Assembly (NCBI GenBank): GCA_900470775.1
Contig: UCBZ01000007.1
Coordinates: 52,524 to 116,523, forward strand
Origin: Hyphomicrobiales bacterium
GTDB taxonomy: Bacteria; Pseudomonadota; Alphaproteobacteria; Rhizobiales; Beijerinckiaceae
Length of the DNA: 64,000 nt
Reading direction: 5' to 3'
The first letter of the stretch is position 1. The number at the start of each line of letters is the position of its first letter. The notes beneath the pieces were generated by a model. It was not told the DNA's origin. It searched no databases and was given only the letters and a program-made list of their open reading frames with translations. The position numbers and the translations under genes were made by a program. Below are positions 45,683-53,916 of the stretch, one piece after another.

Positions 45683-47005
45683 ATGCTCGACCGCCGGACA
45701 GTTTTGACAGGATCAGGCGCGATGGCGGCAACGCTGGCAGCGGCCGGGCGTGGCGCCCTTGCGACCGGGATCGATGCCGATGTCGTGGTCATCGGCGCGG
45801 GCGCGGCAGGGCTTGCCGCCGCCCATGACCTCAAGGCCGCGGGCCGCAAGGCGATCGTGCTGGAGGCGCGCGGCCGCGTTGGCGGCCGCGCCTTCACCGA
45901 CGCTTCGCTCGGCCCGGCCTATGACGCCGGCGCGATGTTCATCCACTGGGCCGAGCGCAACCCCTGGGTCCAGATCGCCCGCGAACTCGGTGTCGAGACC
46001 CAGAACGAGCCCTGGGGCGGCGGCTTCCAGGTCTTCGCCAACGGCAAGCCCATGGACGAGACCGACCGGCTGAAGCGGCGCGGCGCCTTCGGCCAGATCG
46101 ACCGCCGGCTCGAAACCGTCGATCTCACCAAACGCGACCTCTCCGTCAGGGACCTCCTCGGCGATCTCGGCCCGGACATGTCGCAGATCGCCTCCTCGGG
46201 GCTGCTGCTTTCAATCGGCGAGGAATCGGACAGGATTTCCGCGCGCGACTATCAGCGCCTCTGGGCCGGCGACGACCTCGTCGTGCCCTCCGGCTACGGC
46301 AACCTCGTCGCGCGCCATGGAGCCGGGCTCGACATCCGCCTGAACCAGCCCGTCAGCGAGATTCGCTGGGACGGCCCGGACGTCGCGGTGACGACCCCGT
46401 CGGGCACGCTGCATGCGGGCGCCTGCATCGTCACGGTTCCCGTCGGCGTGCTCAAGGCCGGCGCGATCCGCTTCACGCCGGAGTTACCGGCGCGCAATCG
46501 CGATGCGCTCGCCGGGCTCGGCATGGGCGCGCTGACCAAGATCGCGCTCAAGGTCGAGGGCGACCGCTTCGGCGTTGCGCCGGGTGCGAGCTTCCTCGAG
46601 GCCGGCTCGCCCGGCCAATTGATGAATCTCGATCTCTTCCCGGACAACAAGGACCTCGTCATCGCCTATTGCGGCGGCGACCACGCCCGCGAACTCTCCG
46701 CCGCCGGCACGGACGCCGCGCGCGCCTATGTCACGGAGCTTCTGGCAAAGATGCTCGGCGCCGACATCCGCAAGGCGGTGACGGGCATCTCCTTCCCGGC
46801 CTGGTGGACCGACCCGTTCTCGCGCGGCTCCTATTCGGTCTGCCTGCCAGGCCGCGAGACGGCGCGCGAGCAGCTGGCCGAGCCGATCGGGGGGCGCATC
46901 GTTATCGCTGGCGAAGCCACGGCCGGCGGCGGCGCCATGACGGTCGGCGGCGCGACGCTGGCCGGCCGTGCGGCCGCTGCGGCGGTCGCACGGATCAAGG
47001 CCTGA
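45683..47005 (+). CDS. Tat-exported flavin monoamine oxidase family protein
   Basis: The 440-aa protein starts with a twin-arginine signal (MLDRRTVLTGSGAMAATLAA), then the FAD motif VVVIGAGAAGLAAAHDLKAA and LEARGRVGGRAFTD. The C-terminus has GRIVIAGEATAGGGAMTVGG, the amine oxidase FAD-binding end. It probably oxidises an amine in the periplasm; the substrate is unknown. It is divergent from the heme receptor, but nothing shows shared function. Confidence 0.88.
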   Translation: MLDRRTVLTGSGAMAATLAAAGRGALATGIDADVVVIGAGAAGLAAAHDLKAAGRKAIVLEARGRVGGRAFTDASLGPAYDAGAMFIHWAERNPWVQIARELGVETQNEPWGGGFQVFANGKPMDETDRLKRRGAFGQIDRRLETVDLTKRDLSVRDLLGDLGPDMSQIASSGLLLSIGEESDRISARDYQRLWAGDDLVVPSGYGNLVARHGAGLDIRLNQPVSEIRWDGPDVAVTTPSGTLHAGACIVTVPVGVLKAGAIRFTPELPARNRDALAGLGMGALTKIALKVEGDRFGVAPGASFLEAGSPGQLMNLDLFPDNKDLVIAYCGGDHARELSAAGTDAARAYVTELLAKMLGADIRKAVTGISFPAWWTDPFSRGSYSVCLPGRETAREQLAEPIGGRIVIAGEATAGGGAMTVGGATLAGRAAAAAVARIKA

Positions 47006-47128
47006 ACCACGGCGGCCCCGGATCGACTCGTTCAAATTGACGCGGTCATGTTTGCGCCATCTTGACGGTCCCTTAACCCGGCTCTGGCGCAATCGGCGCC
47101 TTCGTCACGCTGGCAGGCTCGCAGGCGC

Positions 47129-48013
47129 ATGCAAGTCGATCTTATGCAATTCGATCTTCTGGCCGGAACGGCCTCCCGCACGGTTGCGGTGCCGCGCCAC
47201 GCCCCCACGATCCTCGTCTTCGATTCCGGCCTCGGCGGCCTCACCGTGCTGTCGCGTGTGGTGCAGGCCCAGCCCGGCGCCCATATCGTCTACGCCGCCG
47301 ACGATGCCGGCTTTCCCTATGGCCGGCTCGGAGAGCAGCAGCTCGTCGACCGCGTTCTCAGCGTGATGGAGCGGCTGGTCGCGCGCTGCCACCCCGACCT
47401 CGTGGTGATCGCCTGCAACACCGCCTCGACGCTGGTGCTGCCGGCGCTGCGGGCGCGCTTCGCCATTCCCTTCGTCGGCACGGTGCCGGCGATCAAGCCG
47501 GCCGCCGCGATGACCAAATCGCGCCTGATCTCGGTGCTGGCGACGCCCGGCACCGTCGCGCGCGACTACACGCGCGACCTGATCAAGAGCTATGCCGGCG
47601 GCTGCGAGGTCACGCTTGTCGGCTCGACCCGGCTTGCAGGCCTGGCTGAGGCGGCGCTGAAGGGCGAGCCGGTCGATGACGGCGCGATCCTCGCCGAGAT
47701 CGACCCTTGCTTTGTCGAACGCGACGGCGCGCGCACCGATGTCGTGACGCTGTCTTGCACCCACTACCCGCTGCTGATCGAGCGGATGAAGCTGCTGGCG
47801 CCCTGGGATGTCGCCTGGATCGACCCCGCGCCCGCCATCGCCCGGCGGGTCGAGCAACTGCTCGGTCAGGCCGTATCGAGCCCCGAGGGCCAGCCTGTGC
47901 AGAGCACGGCGATCTTCACCAGCGGCACCGGATTGACCGGCCCGCTGCGGATCGCGCTCGCAGGCTACGGCCTCGCCAGCGTCGAGATCGAAGCGATGCC
48001 GCTCGTCCAGTAA
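47129..48013 (+). CDS. murI: Glutamate racemase
   Basis: The 294-aa enzyme has FDSGLGGLTVLSRV (Asp-Ser site), AADDAGFPYGRLGE, the two catalytic cysteines in VVIACNTASTLVLPALR and LSCTHYPLLIERM. It makes D-glutamate for peptidoglycan. The N-terminal 25 residues before the core are longer than usual, so a later start is possible. It stands alone between the amine oxidase and a small secreted protein. Confidence 0.95.
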   Translation: MQVDLMQFDLLAGTASRTVAVPRHAPTILVFDSGLGGLTVLSRVVQAQPGAHIVYAADDAGFPYGRLGEQQLVDRVLSVMERLVARCHPDLVVIACNTASTLVLPALRARFAIPFVGTVPAIKPAAAMTKSRLISVLATPGTVARDYTRDLIKSYAGGCEVTLVGSTRLAGLAEAALKGEPVDDGAILAEIDPCFVERDGARTDVVTLSCTHYPLLIERMKLLAPWDVAWIDPAPAIARRVEQLLGQAVSSPEGQPVQSTAIFTSGTGLTGPLRIALAGYGLASVEIEAMPLVQ

Positions 48014-48095
48014 CGGACCCCTCCGGGAACCGCCGTTCCGACGAGACGTTATCCTCCGGACGCCGCGACGGCTGTCTGGTCTGGAGGAAACGACC

Positions 48096-48326
48096 ATGAA
48101 GAAACTTCTTGCAATCGCGGCGCTCGCCGCAGGCCTCGCCTTCGGTGGACTGGGCACCAGCGGCGAAGCGCAGGCCAAACCCCATGGCTGGAACAAGGGC
48201 CATGGCAACCACGCCATGTATCGCCACGGTCCCCGGCGTCACTATGGCTGGAATCGCGGCCATCACCGCGGCTGGTACAAGCATCAGCGCCGCCACCATG
48301 TCTATTACGGCCGCTCGCGCTGGTGA
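48096..48326 (+). CDS. Small secreted His/Gly/Arg/Trp-rich protein
   Basis: The 76-aa product has a clear signal peptide (MKKLLAIAALAAGLAFGGLG, cleavage after AQA) and a mature part of about 48 residues packed with His, Gly, Arg, Tyr and Trp (GHGNHAMYRHGPRRHYGW). GGAGGAAA precedes the ATG. The His density suggests metal binding or surface interaction, but no family function is known to me. Many rhizobia carry similar short proteins. It is a transcription unit of its own. Confidence 0.8.
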   Translation: MKKLLAIAALAAGLAFGGLGTSGEAQAKPHGWNKGHGNHAMYRHGPRRHYGWNRGHHRGWYKHQRRHHVYYGRSRW

Positions 48327-48344
48327 GCGGCCTTGCACCGGCGC

Positions 48345-48415
48345 ATTGACTTCCGGAGCCGGTTCCGCCTATAGAGCCGGCGTCGCGCGGGCCCAAAAGG
48401 CCCGCGTGGCTTTTT
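48345..48415 (+). promoter_or_regulatory. Promoter followed at once by a hairpin-T-run element in the rpsD leader
   Basis: ATTGAC (48345-48350) and CTATAG (48369-48374), spaced 18 nt, match the alphaproteobacterial housekeeping promoter. Starting about 10 nt further on, an 8-bp GC stem (48386-48393 with 48399-48406) is followed by TGGCTTTTT. The hairpin may end the upstream transcript or act as an attenuator in the rpsD leader. Confidence 0.6.
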
Positions 48416-48523
48416 CCGCACCCGTGATCCGCTTTCTTCGGAAGCCGGATCTGTCGCTTCTGCCCAACGCAGGAGAGCAGGAGGGCGCGGTCCTCACCTC
48501 GCGAACTCAAGAGGACACGCGAT

Positions 48524-49141
48524 ATGTCGAAGCGCCATGAGGCGAAGTACAAGATTGACCGTCGTCTCGGTCAGAACATCTGGGGCCGCCCGAAGTCCCC
48601 GGTCAACCGTCGTGAATACGGCCCTGGCCAGCACGGCCAGCGCCGCAAGGGCAAGCCGTCCGACTTCGGCACGCAGCTGCGCGCCAAGCAGAAGCTCAAG
48701 GGCTATTACGGCTCGATCTCCGAGAAGCAGTTCCGCCGCTATTACGCCGAGGCGATCCGCCTCAAGGGCGATTCGGGCGAGAACCTGATCGGCCTGCTCG
48801 AGCGTCGCCTGGACGCCGTGATCTACCGCGCCAAGTTCGTCCCGACGGTCTTCGCAGCCCGTCAGTTCGTCAACCACGGCCATGTCACGGTCAACGGCAA
48901 GCGCGTCAACATCGCTTCCTACCAGGTCAAGCCGGGCGACGTGATCGCGGTCAAGGAGAGCTCGCGCCAGCTCGCTCTCGTGATCGAGTCGGCCCAGCTC
49001 GCCGAGCGCGACGTGCCCGATTATCTCGACACCGACCACACCAAGTCGACCGCCGTCTTCACCCGCACGCCGACCCTGACGGACGTGCCCTATGCGGTGC
49101 AGATGGAACCGAACCTGGTCATCGAGTTCTACTCGCGCTGA
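48524..49141 (+). CDS. rpsD: 30S ribosomal protein S4
   Basis: The 205-aa protein is S4: [40 protein letters not shown] and the S4 RNA-binding domain ([35 protein letters not shown]). It nucleates 30S assembly on 16S rRNA and regulates its own synthesis in many bacteria. It is a single-gene unit here, not part of the alpha operon, as is common in alphaproteobacteria. AGAGGA precedes the ATG. Confidence 0.98.
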   Translation: MSKRHEAKYKIDRRLGQNIWGRPKSPVNRREYGPGQHGQRRKGKPSDFGTQLRAKQKLKGYYGSISEKQFRRYYAEAIRLKGDSGENLIGLLERRLDAVIYRAKFVPTVFAARQFVNHGHVTVNGKRVNIASYQVKPGDVIAVKESSRQLALVIESAQLAERDVPDYLDTDHTKSTAVFTRTPTLTDVPYAVQMEPNLVIEFYSR

Positions 49142-49186
49142 TCGGACGGCGCGGGTCGCAAGGCCCGTTCACCGGCAACATTTCGA

Positions 49187-49223
49187 GGGGATGGCGAGAG
49201 ATCGCCGTCCCCTTTTGCTTTTT
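49187..49223 (+). terminator. Rho-independent terminator of rpsD
   Basis: An 11-bp stem (49187-49197 with 49202-49212, one G-U pair) closes a GAGA tetraloop and is followed by TTTTGCTTTTT. It lies 46 bp after the rpsD stop and marks the left border of the low-GC island. Confidence 0.93.
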
Positions 49224-49373
49224 GGCTTATCCCCATACGGCTTGCCGCAGCTAAGATTCTTAACCTAGAGTGGGTAGTGGTTGGTTAGCGGGCTGGAACC
49301 ATACATTCAACAGCCAGTTGATTGTACGAACGCAGCGGCGTACAAAGCCTAGTGAGCTACAGAGGCATACACA

Positions 49374-49571
49374 GTGGCCCCGCAGATTGCATATTTTGAT
49401 CCTGGCGATATTCGAGATGCAAAGCAGCAGTCTCGGATTGAGGATGACGCACGCCTTAATAGTGGCCAACTCGCCCGGGCGGAATTGCAACGCCGGAACG
49501 GGTTTCTCTCATGCTTTGAGCCGTCTCAGATGAGCATCTCAAAGCGGCGAGTGCGCTTTCAGGTATTATGA
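49374..49571 (+). CDS. Small 65-aa protein of unknown function, coupled to a nucleotidyltransferase-fold gene
   Basis: The frame starts at GTG 49374 with AGAGG 10 nt upstream and its stop overlaps the next ATG as ATGA. The product is charged and mostly helical in character (DAKQQSRIEDDARLNSGQLA, then RAELQRRNGF), with a basic end (ISKRRVRFQVL). I recognise no family. The low GC content and coupling to the next gene suggest a two-gene cassette. It is too short for an AbiEi-type winged-helix antitoxin and lacks a HEPN motif (Rx4-6H). Whether it is really expressed is uncertain. Confidence 0.5.
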   Translation: MAPQIAYFDPGDIRDAKQQSRIEDDARLNSGQLARAELQRRNGFLSCFEPSQMSISKRRVRFQVL

Positions 49572-50377
49572 CAACCAGCGCGGAGCCGTTGGGGCCTGCG
49601 GACGTTATCCCTATCGCATCCAACCTGACCGCTGATGATGGTGCCTTCATAGTTGGAGGCCAAGCCACAAATCTGTGGGCCTGGTACTACCAAGACCGAG
49701 TTCCGTATCTCCGAAATTCCGGGCCGTTTACGAGTCAAGATATCGATTATTTCGGCGGAATCGACGTAGCACAGAAGCTCGCCGACGCCTTGAATGGAAA
49801 AGTCCTGCGGCCCGGCAGAGACACCATGAACACTCCCAACACCGCCATCGTAGAGGTCGAACTGAACGGCCGAAATATCCGTATCGACTTTCTGGGCAAA
49901 CTCTTGGGCATCAAGAACAGAGAGTTCGCAAATGGCGTTTCAGAGCTACAGCTTAAAGCAACGATAGATAACAAAGACATTTCAATATCTATCTCACTTA
50001 TGCACCCGCTATTGTGTTTGAAAAGCAGAGTAGCCAGTCTGATGCATCCTGCCACGCGCCGAAGGGATGAGACTGCAATGAGGCAGATTCACGCGGCCTA
50101 CCACATCTCCAAGGTGTTCATCTCGCACTCGCTTGAAGACGGTGATGAACGAGAAGCGACGAATTTCTTCCAAGGTGTATTTGAGTACGTTAGGCGCGAC
50201 GAATTTGGTCGCAGGGCACATATCGAAACTCCCATCGATCCCTTAGGTATTCTTAAGAATTTTATCACTGATGATCGTATTGACATTCGCTATCGAGAAC
50301 ACAACCTCAACAGTCAAATAAGGGAAGTTGAGGAGTTTAGGGTTGGACTAGAGGGTCGCCTTGCTCGGGGCCAATAG
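49568..50377 (+). CDS. Nucleotidyltransferase-fold protein (AbiEii/MNT-like), unknown function
   Basis: The 269-aa protein fits the minimal nucleotidyltransferase pattern: FIVGGQATNLWAWYY (GG at 30-31), TSQDIDYFGG (DxD at 58-60) and a third acidic strand NIRIDFLGKLLG (D107). AbiEii toxins and MNT antitoxins share this fold. The C-terminal half (FISHSLEDGDEREATNFFQG) is helical and unlike any family I know. Base composition is far lower in GC than that of rpsD or downstream genes, suggesting horizontal acquisition. The 4-nt overlap with the 65-aa frame implies a pair. Function is inferred at fold level only. Confidence 0.7.
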   Translation: MTTSAEPLGPADVIPIASNLTADDGAFIVGGQATNLWAWYYQDRVPYLRNSGPFTSQDIDYFGGIDVAQKLADALNGKVLRPGRDTMNTPNTAIVEVELNGRNIRIDFLGKLLGIKNREFANGVSELQLKATIDNKDISISISLMHPLLCLKSRVASLMHPATRRRDETAMRQIHAAYHISKVFISHSLEDGDEREATNFFQGVFEYVRRDEFGRRAHIETPIDPLGILKNFITDDRIDIRYREHNLNSQIREVEEFRVGLEGRLARGQ

Positions 50378-50491
50378 TCAGGACAACCCTGTGGCCGCGA
50401 CCCTTGGGCGACGAAACTCAGCCAGGCTCTCGCCGAGTTGCCTTTCCTTCGTTCGGCCGCAGTGGCCGAGGGCCGATCATCGACCCTCCCC

Positions 50492-50644
50492 TCACAAATG
50501 CGACCCCACCTCATCCCGAAACCAGTAACACCCCAGCCCCAGGCAGCCGATCAGGATCGACAGGGCATAGGGTCCAAACAGGCTCAGCAGGAAGACGAGA
50601 CCGATGAAGCCGCGCATTCCCCAGATCAACCATGTCGCCTTCAT
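50492..50644 (-). CDS. Small 50-aa membrane protein
   Basis: The 50-aa product is a hairpin of two hydrophobic segments (MRGFIGLVFLLSLFGPYALS, ILIGCLGLGCYWF) with a short polar tail. ATG 50644 has an AGGGGA ribosome site. It does not belong to any family I recognise. A set of inverted and direct repeats lies just upstream (50669-50769). Confidence 0.6.
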   Translation of the reverse strand: MKATWLIWGMRGFIGLVFLLSLFGPYALSILIGCLGLGCYWFRDEVGSHL

Positions 50645-50668
50645 GGCTTCCCCTTTCCTCACACTCAC

Positions 50669-50769
50669 TGCGAAAGTTTGTTTCGCAATCACTGCTGAAG
50701 CGTAAACGGAAACACCTGAATCGAAGTTGAACAGTCACGGTAAACGGCCGTTTCTGCTTTGTTTCGCAA
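50669..50769. promoter_or_regulatory. Cluster of operator-like repeats
   Basis: TGCGAAA-N5-TTTCGCA (50669-50687) is a perfect 7-5-7 inverted repeat. TTTGTTTCGCAA occurs twice exactly (50677-50688 and 50758-50769, 81 bp apart). AAACGGCCGTTT (50742-50753) is a perfect 12-bp palindrome. Together they suggest binding of a dimeric regulator between the small membrane gene and the divergent PsiF-like gene. Confidence 0.55.
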
Positions 50770-50877
50770 GGCGTTAGCGCCTGCGGCCAAATCGTGGCGG
50801 AAGGCAGCCGAAATGCCGCTTGCCCTTGCGCCACGCCGCGCTAACCCTTGTGGTCCCAACCACGGGAATCAGCAGCG

Positions 50878-51120
50878 ATGACGAAGACCCTGATAGCGGC
50901 CCTGGCCCTGACCTGTTTCTCGACCTTCGCCCAGGCCCAGAGCTGCAGCGTCCAGGCGGGCGACAAGAAGCTCAATGGCGCGGCCAAGACCAGCTTCCTG
51001 ACCAAGTGCCAGAAGGACGCCGGCTCATCTTGCGACAAGCAGGCCGCCGACAAGAAGCTGTTTGGCGCCGCCAAGACCAGCTTCACCAAGAAATGCGTCA
51101 CCGACGCGGTCGGCACCTGA
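50878..51120 (+). CDS. PsiF-repeat family small periplasmic protein
   Basis: The 80-aa product has a signal peptide (MTKTLIAALALTCFSTFAQA) and two tandem repeats of the form C-x6-DKKL-x-GAAKTSF-x2-KC (QAGDKKLNGAAKTSFLTKC and QAADKKLFGAAKTSFTKKC). This is the PsiF repeat, first seen in the phosphate-starvation-inducible PsiF of E. coli; its function is unknown. ATG 50878 gives the signal peptide. It is closed by a strong bidirectional terminator. Confidence 0.8.
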   Translation: MTKTLIAALALTCFSTFAQAQSCSVQAGDKKLNGAAKTSFLTKCQKDAGSSCDKQAADKKLFGAAKTSFTKKCVTDAVGT

Positions 51121-51128
51121 TCGGACAC

Positions 51129-51158
51129 GAAAAAGGGCGGCTCTCGCGAGCCGCCCTT
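51129..51158. terminator. Bidirectional terminator between convergent genes
   Basis: A perfect 11-bp stem (AAGGGCGGCTC, 51133-51143, with 51148-51158) closes a TCGC loop and has an A-run on its left, so it has a U-run for the minus-strand Spy-like gene. It lies 12 bp after the PsiF-like stop. Confidence 0.85.
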
Positions 51159-51185
51159 GTCCATCCGTGAAAGCGTGTGGCGGGA

Positions 51186-51830
51186 TCAGCCGCGACGGTC
51201 GCCGCGCTCGCCACGATCCTCGCGCCAGCGGCGCTGCCCGCGATCGTCGTCGTCATGATCGTGGCCGCCACGGCGCTCATCCATGCGCTCGCGCATCTGC
51301 TGCATCATGCCGCGCCCCTCGGCCATCGTCTCGCGCACGGCGCGGCGCGCCACGGTCTTCTGTTCGTCGCTGAGCGTCGTCCAGAGCGGGCGCACCGCAT
51401 CGGCGAGTTCCTTGGAGCGCGCGGCGCGCTCGCCCTGGCGCCCGGACATCATGTCGAGCTTCTCCATGATGTCGGCATCGCGGAAGTTCTCACGCTGCTC
51501 GCGCATCGCCGACCAGCCGGCACGACGTTCCTCGGCCCGCTTCTTGATGACGGCCTCGACGCGCTCGAACAACGGCACCTGCTCGGGCTTCAGCTTCATG
51601 TCGGTGCGCAGCTTGGCGAGGCGCTCGTTCATGCGAGCCTGCATGCGCTCGGCGCGCTGCTCGCGCCATTCGGTGCGGCGCTGCTCGCGAGTCTCGGAGC
51701 GATCAGAACGCTCGTGGCGAGAGCTGTCGCGATCGCCGCCGGCGGGCGGAATCGGCTGGGGCTGGGCGATCGCGAAGCTCGCGGCCAGCGCAGCGATGGA
51801 GGAGGCTGCGATCAGTGCGATAGGTTTCAT
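51186..51830 (-). CDS. Spy/CpxP (LTXXQ) family periplasmic protein
   Basis: The 214-aa protein has a signal peptide (MKPIALIAASSIAALAASFA) and a long, highly charged helical body. Two LTXXQ-type motifs are present: MKLKPEQVPLFERVEAVI and LSDEQKTVARRAV. Spy-like proteins are periplasmic chaperones or stress sensors, often induced by envelope stress or metals. The C-terminus is a low-complexity His/Asp/Arg tail (GGHDHDDDDRGQRR) that could bind metal. ATG 51830 has GGGAGA upstream. A longer upstream frame lacks any signal. Confidence 0.8.
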   Translation of the reverse strand: MKPIALIAASSIAALAASFAIAQPQPIPPAGGDRDSSRHERSDRSETREQRRTEWREQRAERMQARMNERLAKLRTDMKLKPEQVPLFERVEAVIKKRAEERRAGWSAMREQRENFRDADIMEKLDMMSGRQGERAARSKELADAVRPLWTTLSDEQKTVARRAVRETMAEGRGMMQQMRERMDERRGGHDHDDDDRGQRRWREDRGERGDRRG

Positions 51831-51989
51831 GCGGATTCTCCCATGGAAGCAATCGGATGGATCAGTCGCTGAGCGGGTCTCGAAGCCGGGTCGCGAGAGC
51901 AGTACCTTGGTCATGCTGCGGTAACCTTGCGATGGCGCAAGCATGAAAAGATCGTAATGTAACGCCCCGGTGGCCCGTTCCGATTCCTC

Positions 51990-53003
51990 ATGCTGTTTGT
52001 GTCGATGCGGAACCTCATCACCGATGTCCGGGGCGTCCTCGTCGGGCAGGCTCATGACACCGAGGCCGCGACAGGCGTCACCGTCGCCCTATTTGAGCGC
52101 CCGACGGTGGCCTCCATTGCGGTTTTGGGCGGCGCGCCCGGCACCCGCGACACCGCCCTGCTCGAACCGGAAATGACGGTCGAGCATATCGACGCGATCG
52201 TGCTCTCCGGCGGCTCGGCCTGGGGACTTTCGGCCGCCGACGGCGTCATGGCCTGGCTCGCCGGCCAGGGCCGCGGCTTCCCGATCGGCCCGCTGCGCGT
52301 GCCCATCGTGCCGCAGGCGATCCTGTTCGACCTGCTCAACGGCGGCGACAAGCCCTGGGCCAAAGGCGGCATGGAGCCGCCCTATCGCAAGCTCGGAGCG
52401 CTTGCAGCCGAGGCCGCCGCTGCCGATTTCGCGCTCGGCACGGCCGGCGCCGGCTTCGGCGCCACCACCCTGAACCTGAAAGGCGGCATCGGCTCGGCCA
52501 GCGCGCGTGCCGCGACAGGCCAGGTGGTCGGCGCGCTCGTCGCGGTCAATGCGGTCGGCACGGCCACGATCGGGGACGGCCCGCATTTCTGGGCGGCGCC
52601 TTACGAGCAGGGCAACGAGTTCGGCGGCCGGGGCTGGCCGGCCACCCTCGCGCCCGACGACTTGGCCTTGCGCTTCAAGGGCGGCACCGGCCAAAACACC
52701 ACGATTGCGCTGATTGCGACGGACGCCGTGCTGACCAAGGCGCAGTGCAAGCGCCTCGCGCTGGCGGCCCATGACGGCCTCGCGCGCTCCCTGCGGCCGG
52801 CCCATGGCGCGCTCGATGGCGATGTCGTCTTCGCCGCAGCGACGGGCCTTGGCGGTGCGCCCTCCGACGCCTTCGCCCTGACCGAACTCTGCGCCACGGC
52901 CGCCGACGTGCTGGCACGGGCCGTGGCGCGCGGCGTCCATGCCGCGACCGCCCTGCCCTTTCAGGCTGCCAAACCCGCCTGGCGCGACCGCTTCGGAGGC
53001 TGA
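51990..53003 (+). CDS. P1 family (DmpA/NylC-like) autoprocessing aminopeptidase/hydrolase
   Basis: The 337-aa N-terminal-nucleophile hydrolase has TDVRGVLVGQAHD, IDAIVLSGGSAWGLSAADGV and GTAGAGFGATTLN. The processing site is GQNTTIALIATDA, cleaved between Asn236 and Thr237 by analogy to NylC, where Thr is the new N-terminal nucleophile; DmpA uses Ser. NylC splits nylon oligomers and relatives act as D-esterases or beta-aminopeptidases. The natural substrate here is unknown. ATG 52005 is an alternative start. Confidence 0.85.
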   Translation: MLFVSMRNLITDVRGVLVGQAHDTEAATGVTVALFERPTVASIAVLGGAPGTRDTALLEPEMTVEHIDAIVLSGGSAWGLSAADGVMAWLAGQGRGFPIGPLRVPIVPQAILFDLLNGGDKPWAKGGMEPPYRKLGALAAEAAAADFALGTAGAGFGATTLNLKGGIGSASARAATGQVVGALVAVNAVGTATIGDGPHFWAAPYEQGNEFGGRGWPATLAPDDLALRFKGGTGQNTTIALIATDAVLTKAQCKRLALAAHDGLARSLRPAHGALDGDVVFAAATGLGGAPSDAFALTELCATAADVLARAVARGVHAATALPFQAAKPAWRDRFGG

Positions 53004-53035
53004 CCGCGCCGACATGGCGTGCTAGATGCCCCGCC

Positions 53036-53824
53036 ATGTCGACCGATGATTTCCTCGCCCGCTTCGGCGCCGCAGGCCAGCGCCAGCCCGACCCCGTCGC
53101 CGCCGCCCAAAAAGCGATGCGCAACGCCCTGCCGAGCCGCTTCTACGAGAGCGCCGCCGTTCTGGAGCGCGACGGCCTCTTCCATGTCGCGCTCGACGGC
53201 CGCACGGCGCGTACCCCGGCGCGCAATCCGCTGGCGGTGACCTCGCGCCCGGTCGCTGAGGCGCTCGCCGCCGAATGGCATGCGCCCAGCGAAAAGATCG
53301 ATCCCGCCCGCATGCCCCTGACCCGGCTGGTCAATTCGGCGCTCGACTGCGTCGCCGACCAGCACGTCGCGGTGCGCGCCGAGATCGTGCGCTATGCCGG
53401 CTCAGACGCGCTCTGTTACCGGGCCGCCGAGCCTGAGGCCCTGGTCGCGCTGCAAAACGAGATCTGGGAGCCGATCCGCCACGGCATCGAGGCGACGATC
53501 GGCGCCCGCTTCCTGCTGGCGGAAGGCATCGTCTTCGCGCAGCAACCGCAGGAGACGCTGGCAGCCGTCGCCCGCCATGTCGCCGAGATCCCGGCCCCTG
53601 TCGCGCTGGCCGGCGCCCACAACGTCATGACCCTGACCGGCTCGACCATCCTGATGCTGACGCTCGCCTTCGGTCAGCGCGATGCCGACGCGATCTGGGC
53701 CGCCGCCCATCTCGACGAGGACTACCAGATCGGCATCTGGGGCCAGGACGAGGACGCCGCCGAACGCCGCGCGATCCGCAGGACGGAGTTCGATGCCGCC
53801 GTGCTGCTGCTCAAGCAGGGCTAG
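53036..53824 (+). CDS. ATP12 family F1-ATPase assembly chaperone
   Basis: The 262-aa protein has the ATP12 pattern: [54 protein letters not shown] and [20 protein letters not shown]. In mitochondria Atp12 binds the F1 alpha subunit before assembly; alphaproteobacteria carry the only bacterial relatives. It begins 32 bp after the peptidase gene and may be co-transcribed with it. The atp operon is not in this window. Confidence 0.95.
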   Translation: MSTDDFLARFGAAGQRQPDPVAAAQKAMRNALPSRFYESAAVLERDGLFHVALDGRTARTPARNPLAVTSRPVAEALAAEWHAPSEKIDPARMPLTRLVNSALDCVADQHVAVRAEIVRYAGSDALCYRAAEPEALVALQNEIWEPIRHGIEATIGARFLLAEGIVFAQQPQETLAAVARHVAEIPAPVALAGAHNVMTLTGSTILMLTLAFGQRDADAIWAAAHLDEDYQIGIWGQDEDAAERRAIRRTEFDAAVLLLKQG

Positions 53825-53916
53825 CCGAAAGCCGCACCGCCTGCCGATGGACTCAGACCCCGCGCCCGCTTAATCCGGAAGCGACAAGACCTTTCGTCGG
53901 CTCCGGGGCGTCCATC

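Noticed and set aside
49224..50400. Integrative element with att sites or an integrase around the low-GC cassette
   Set aside because: No integrase, transposase, tRNA gene or flanking direct repeat was visible by eye.
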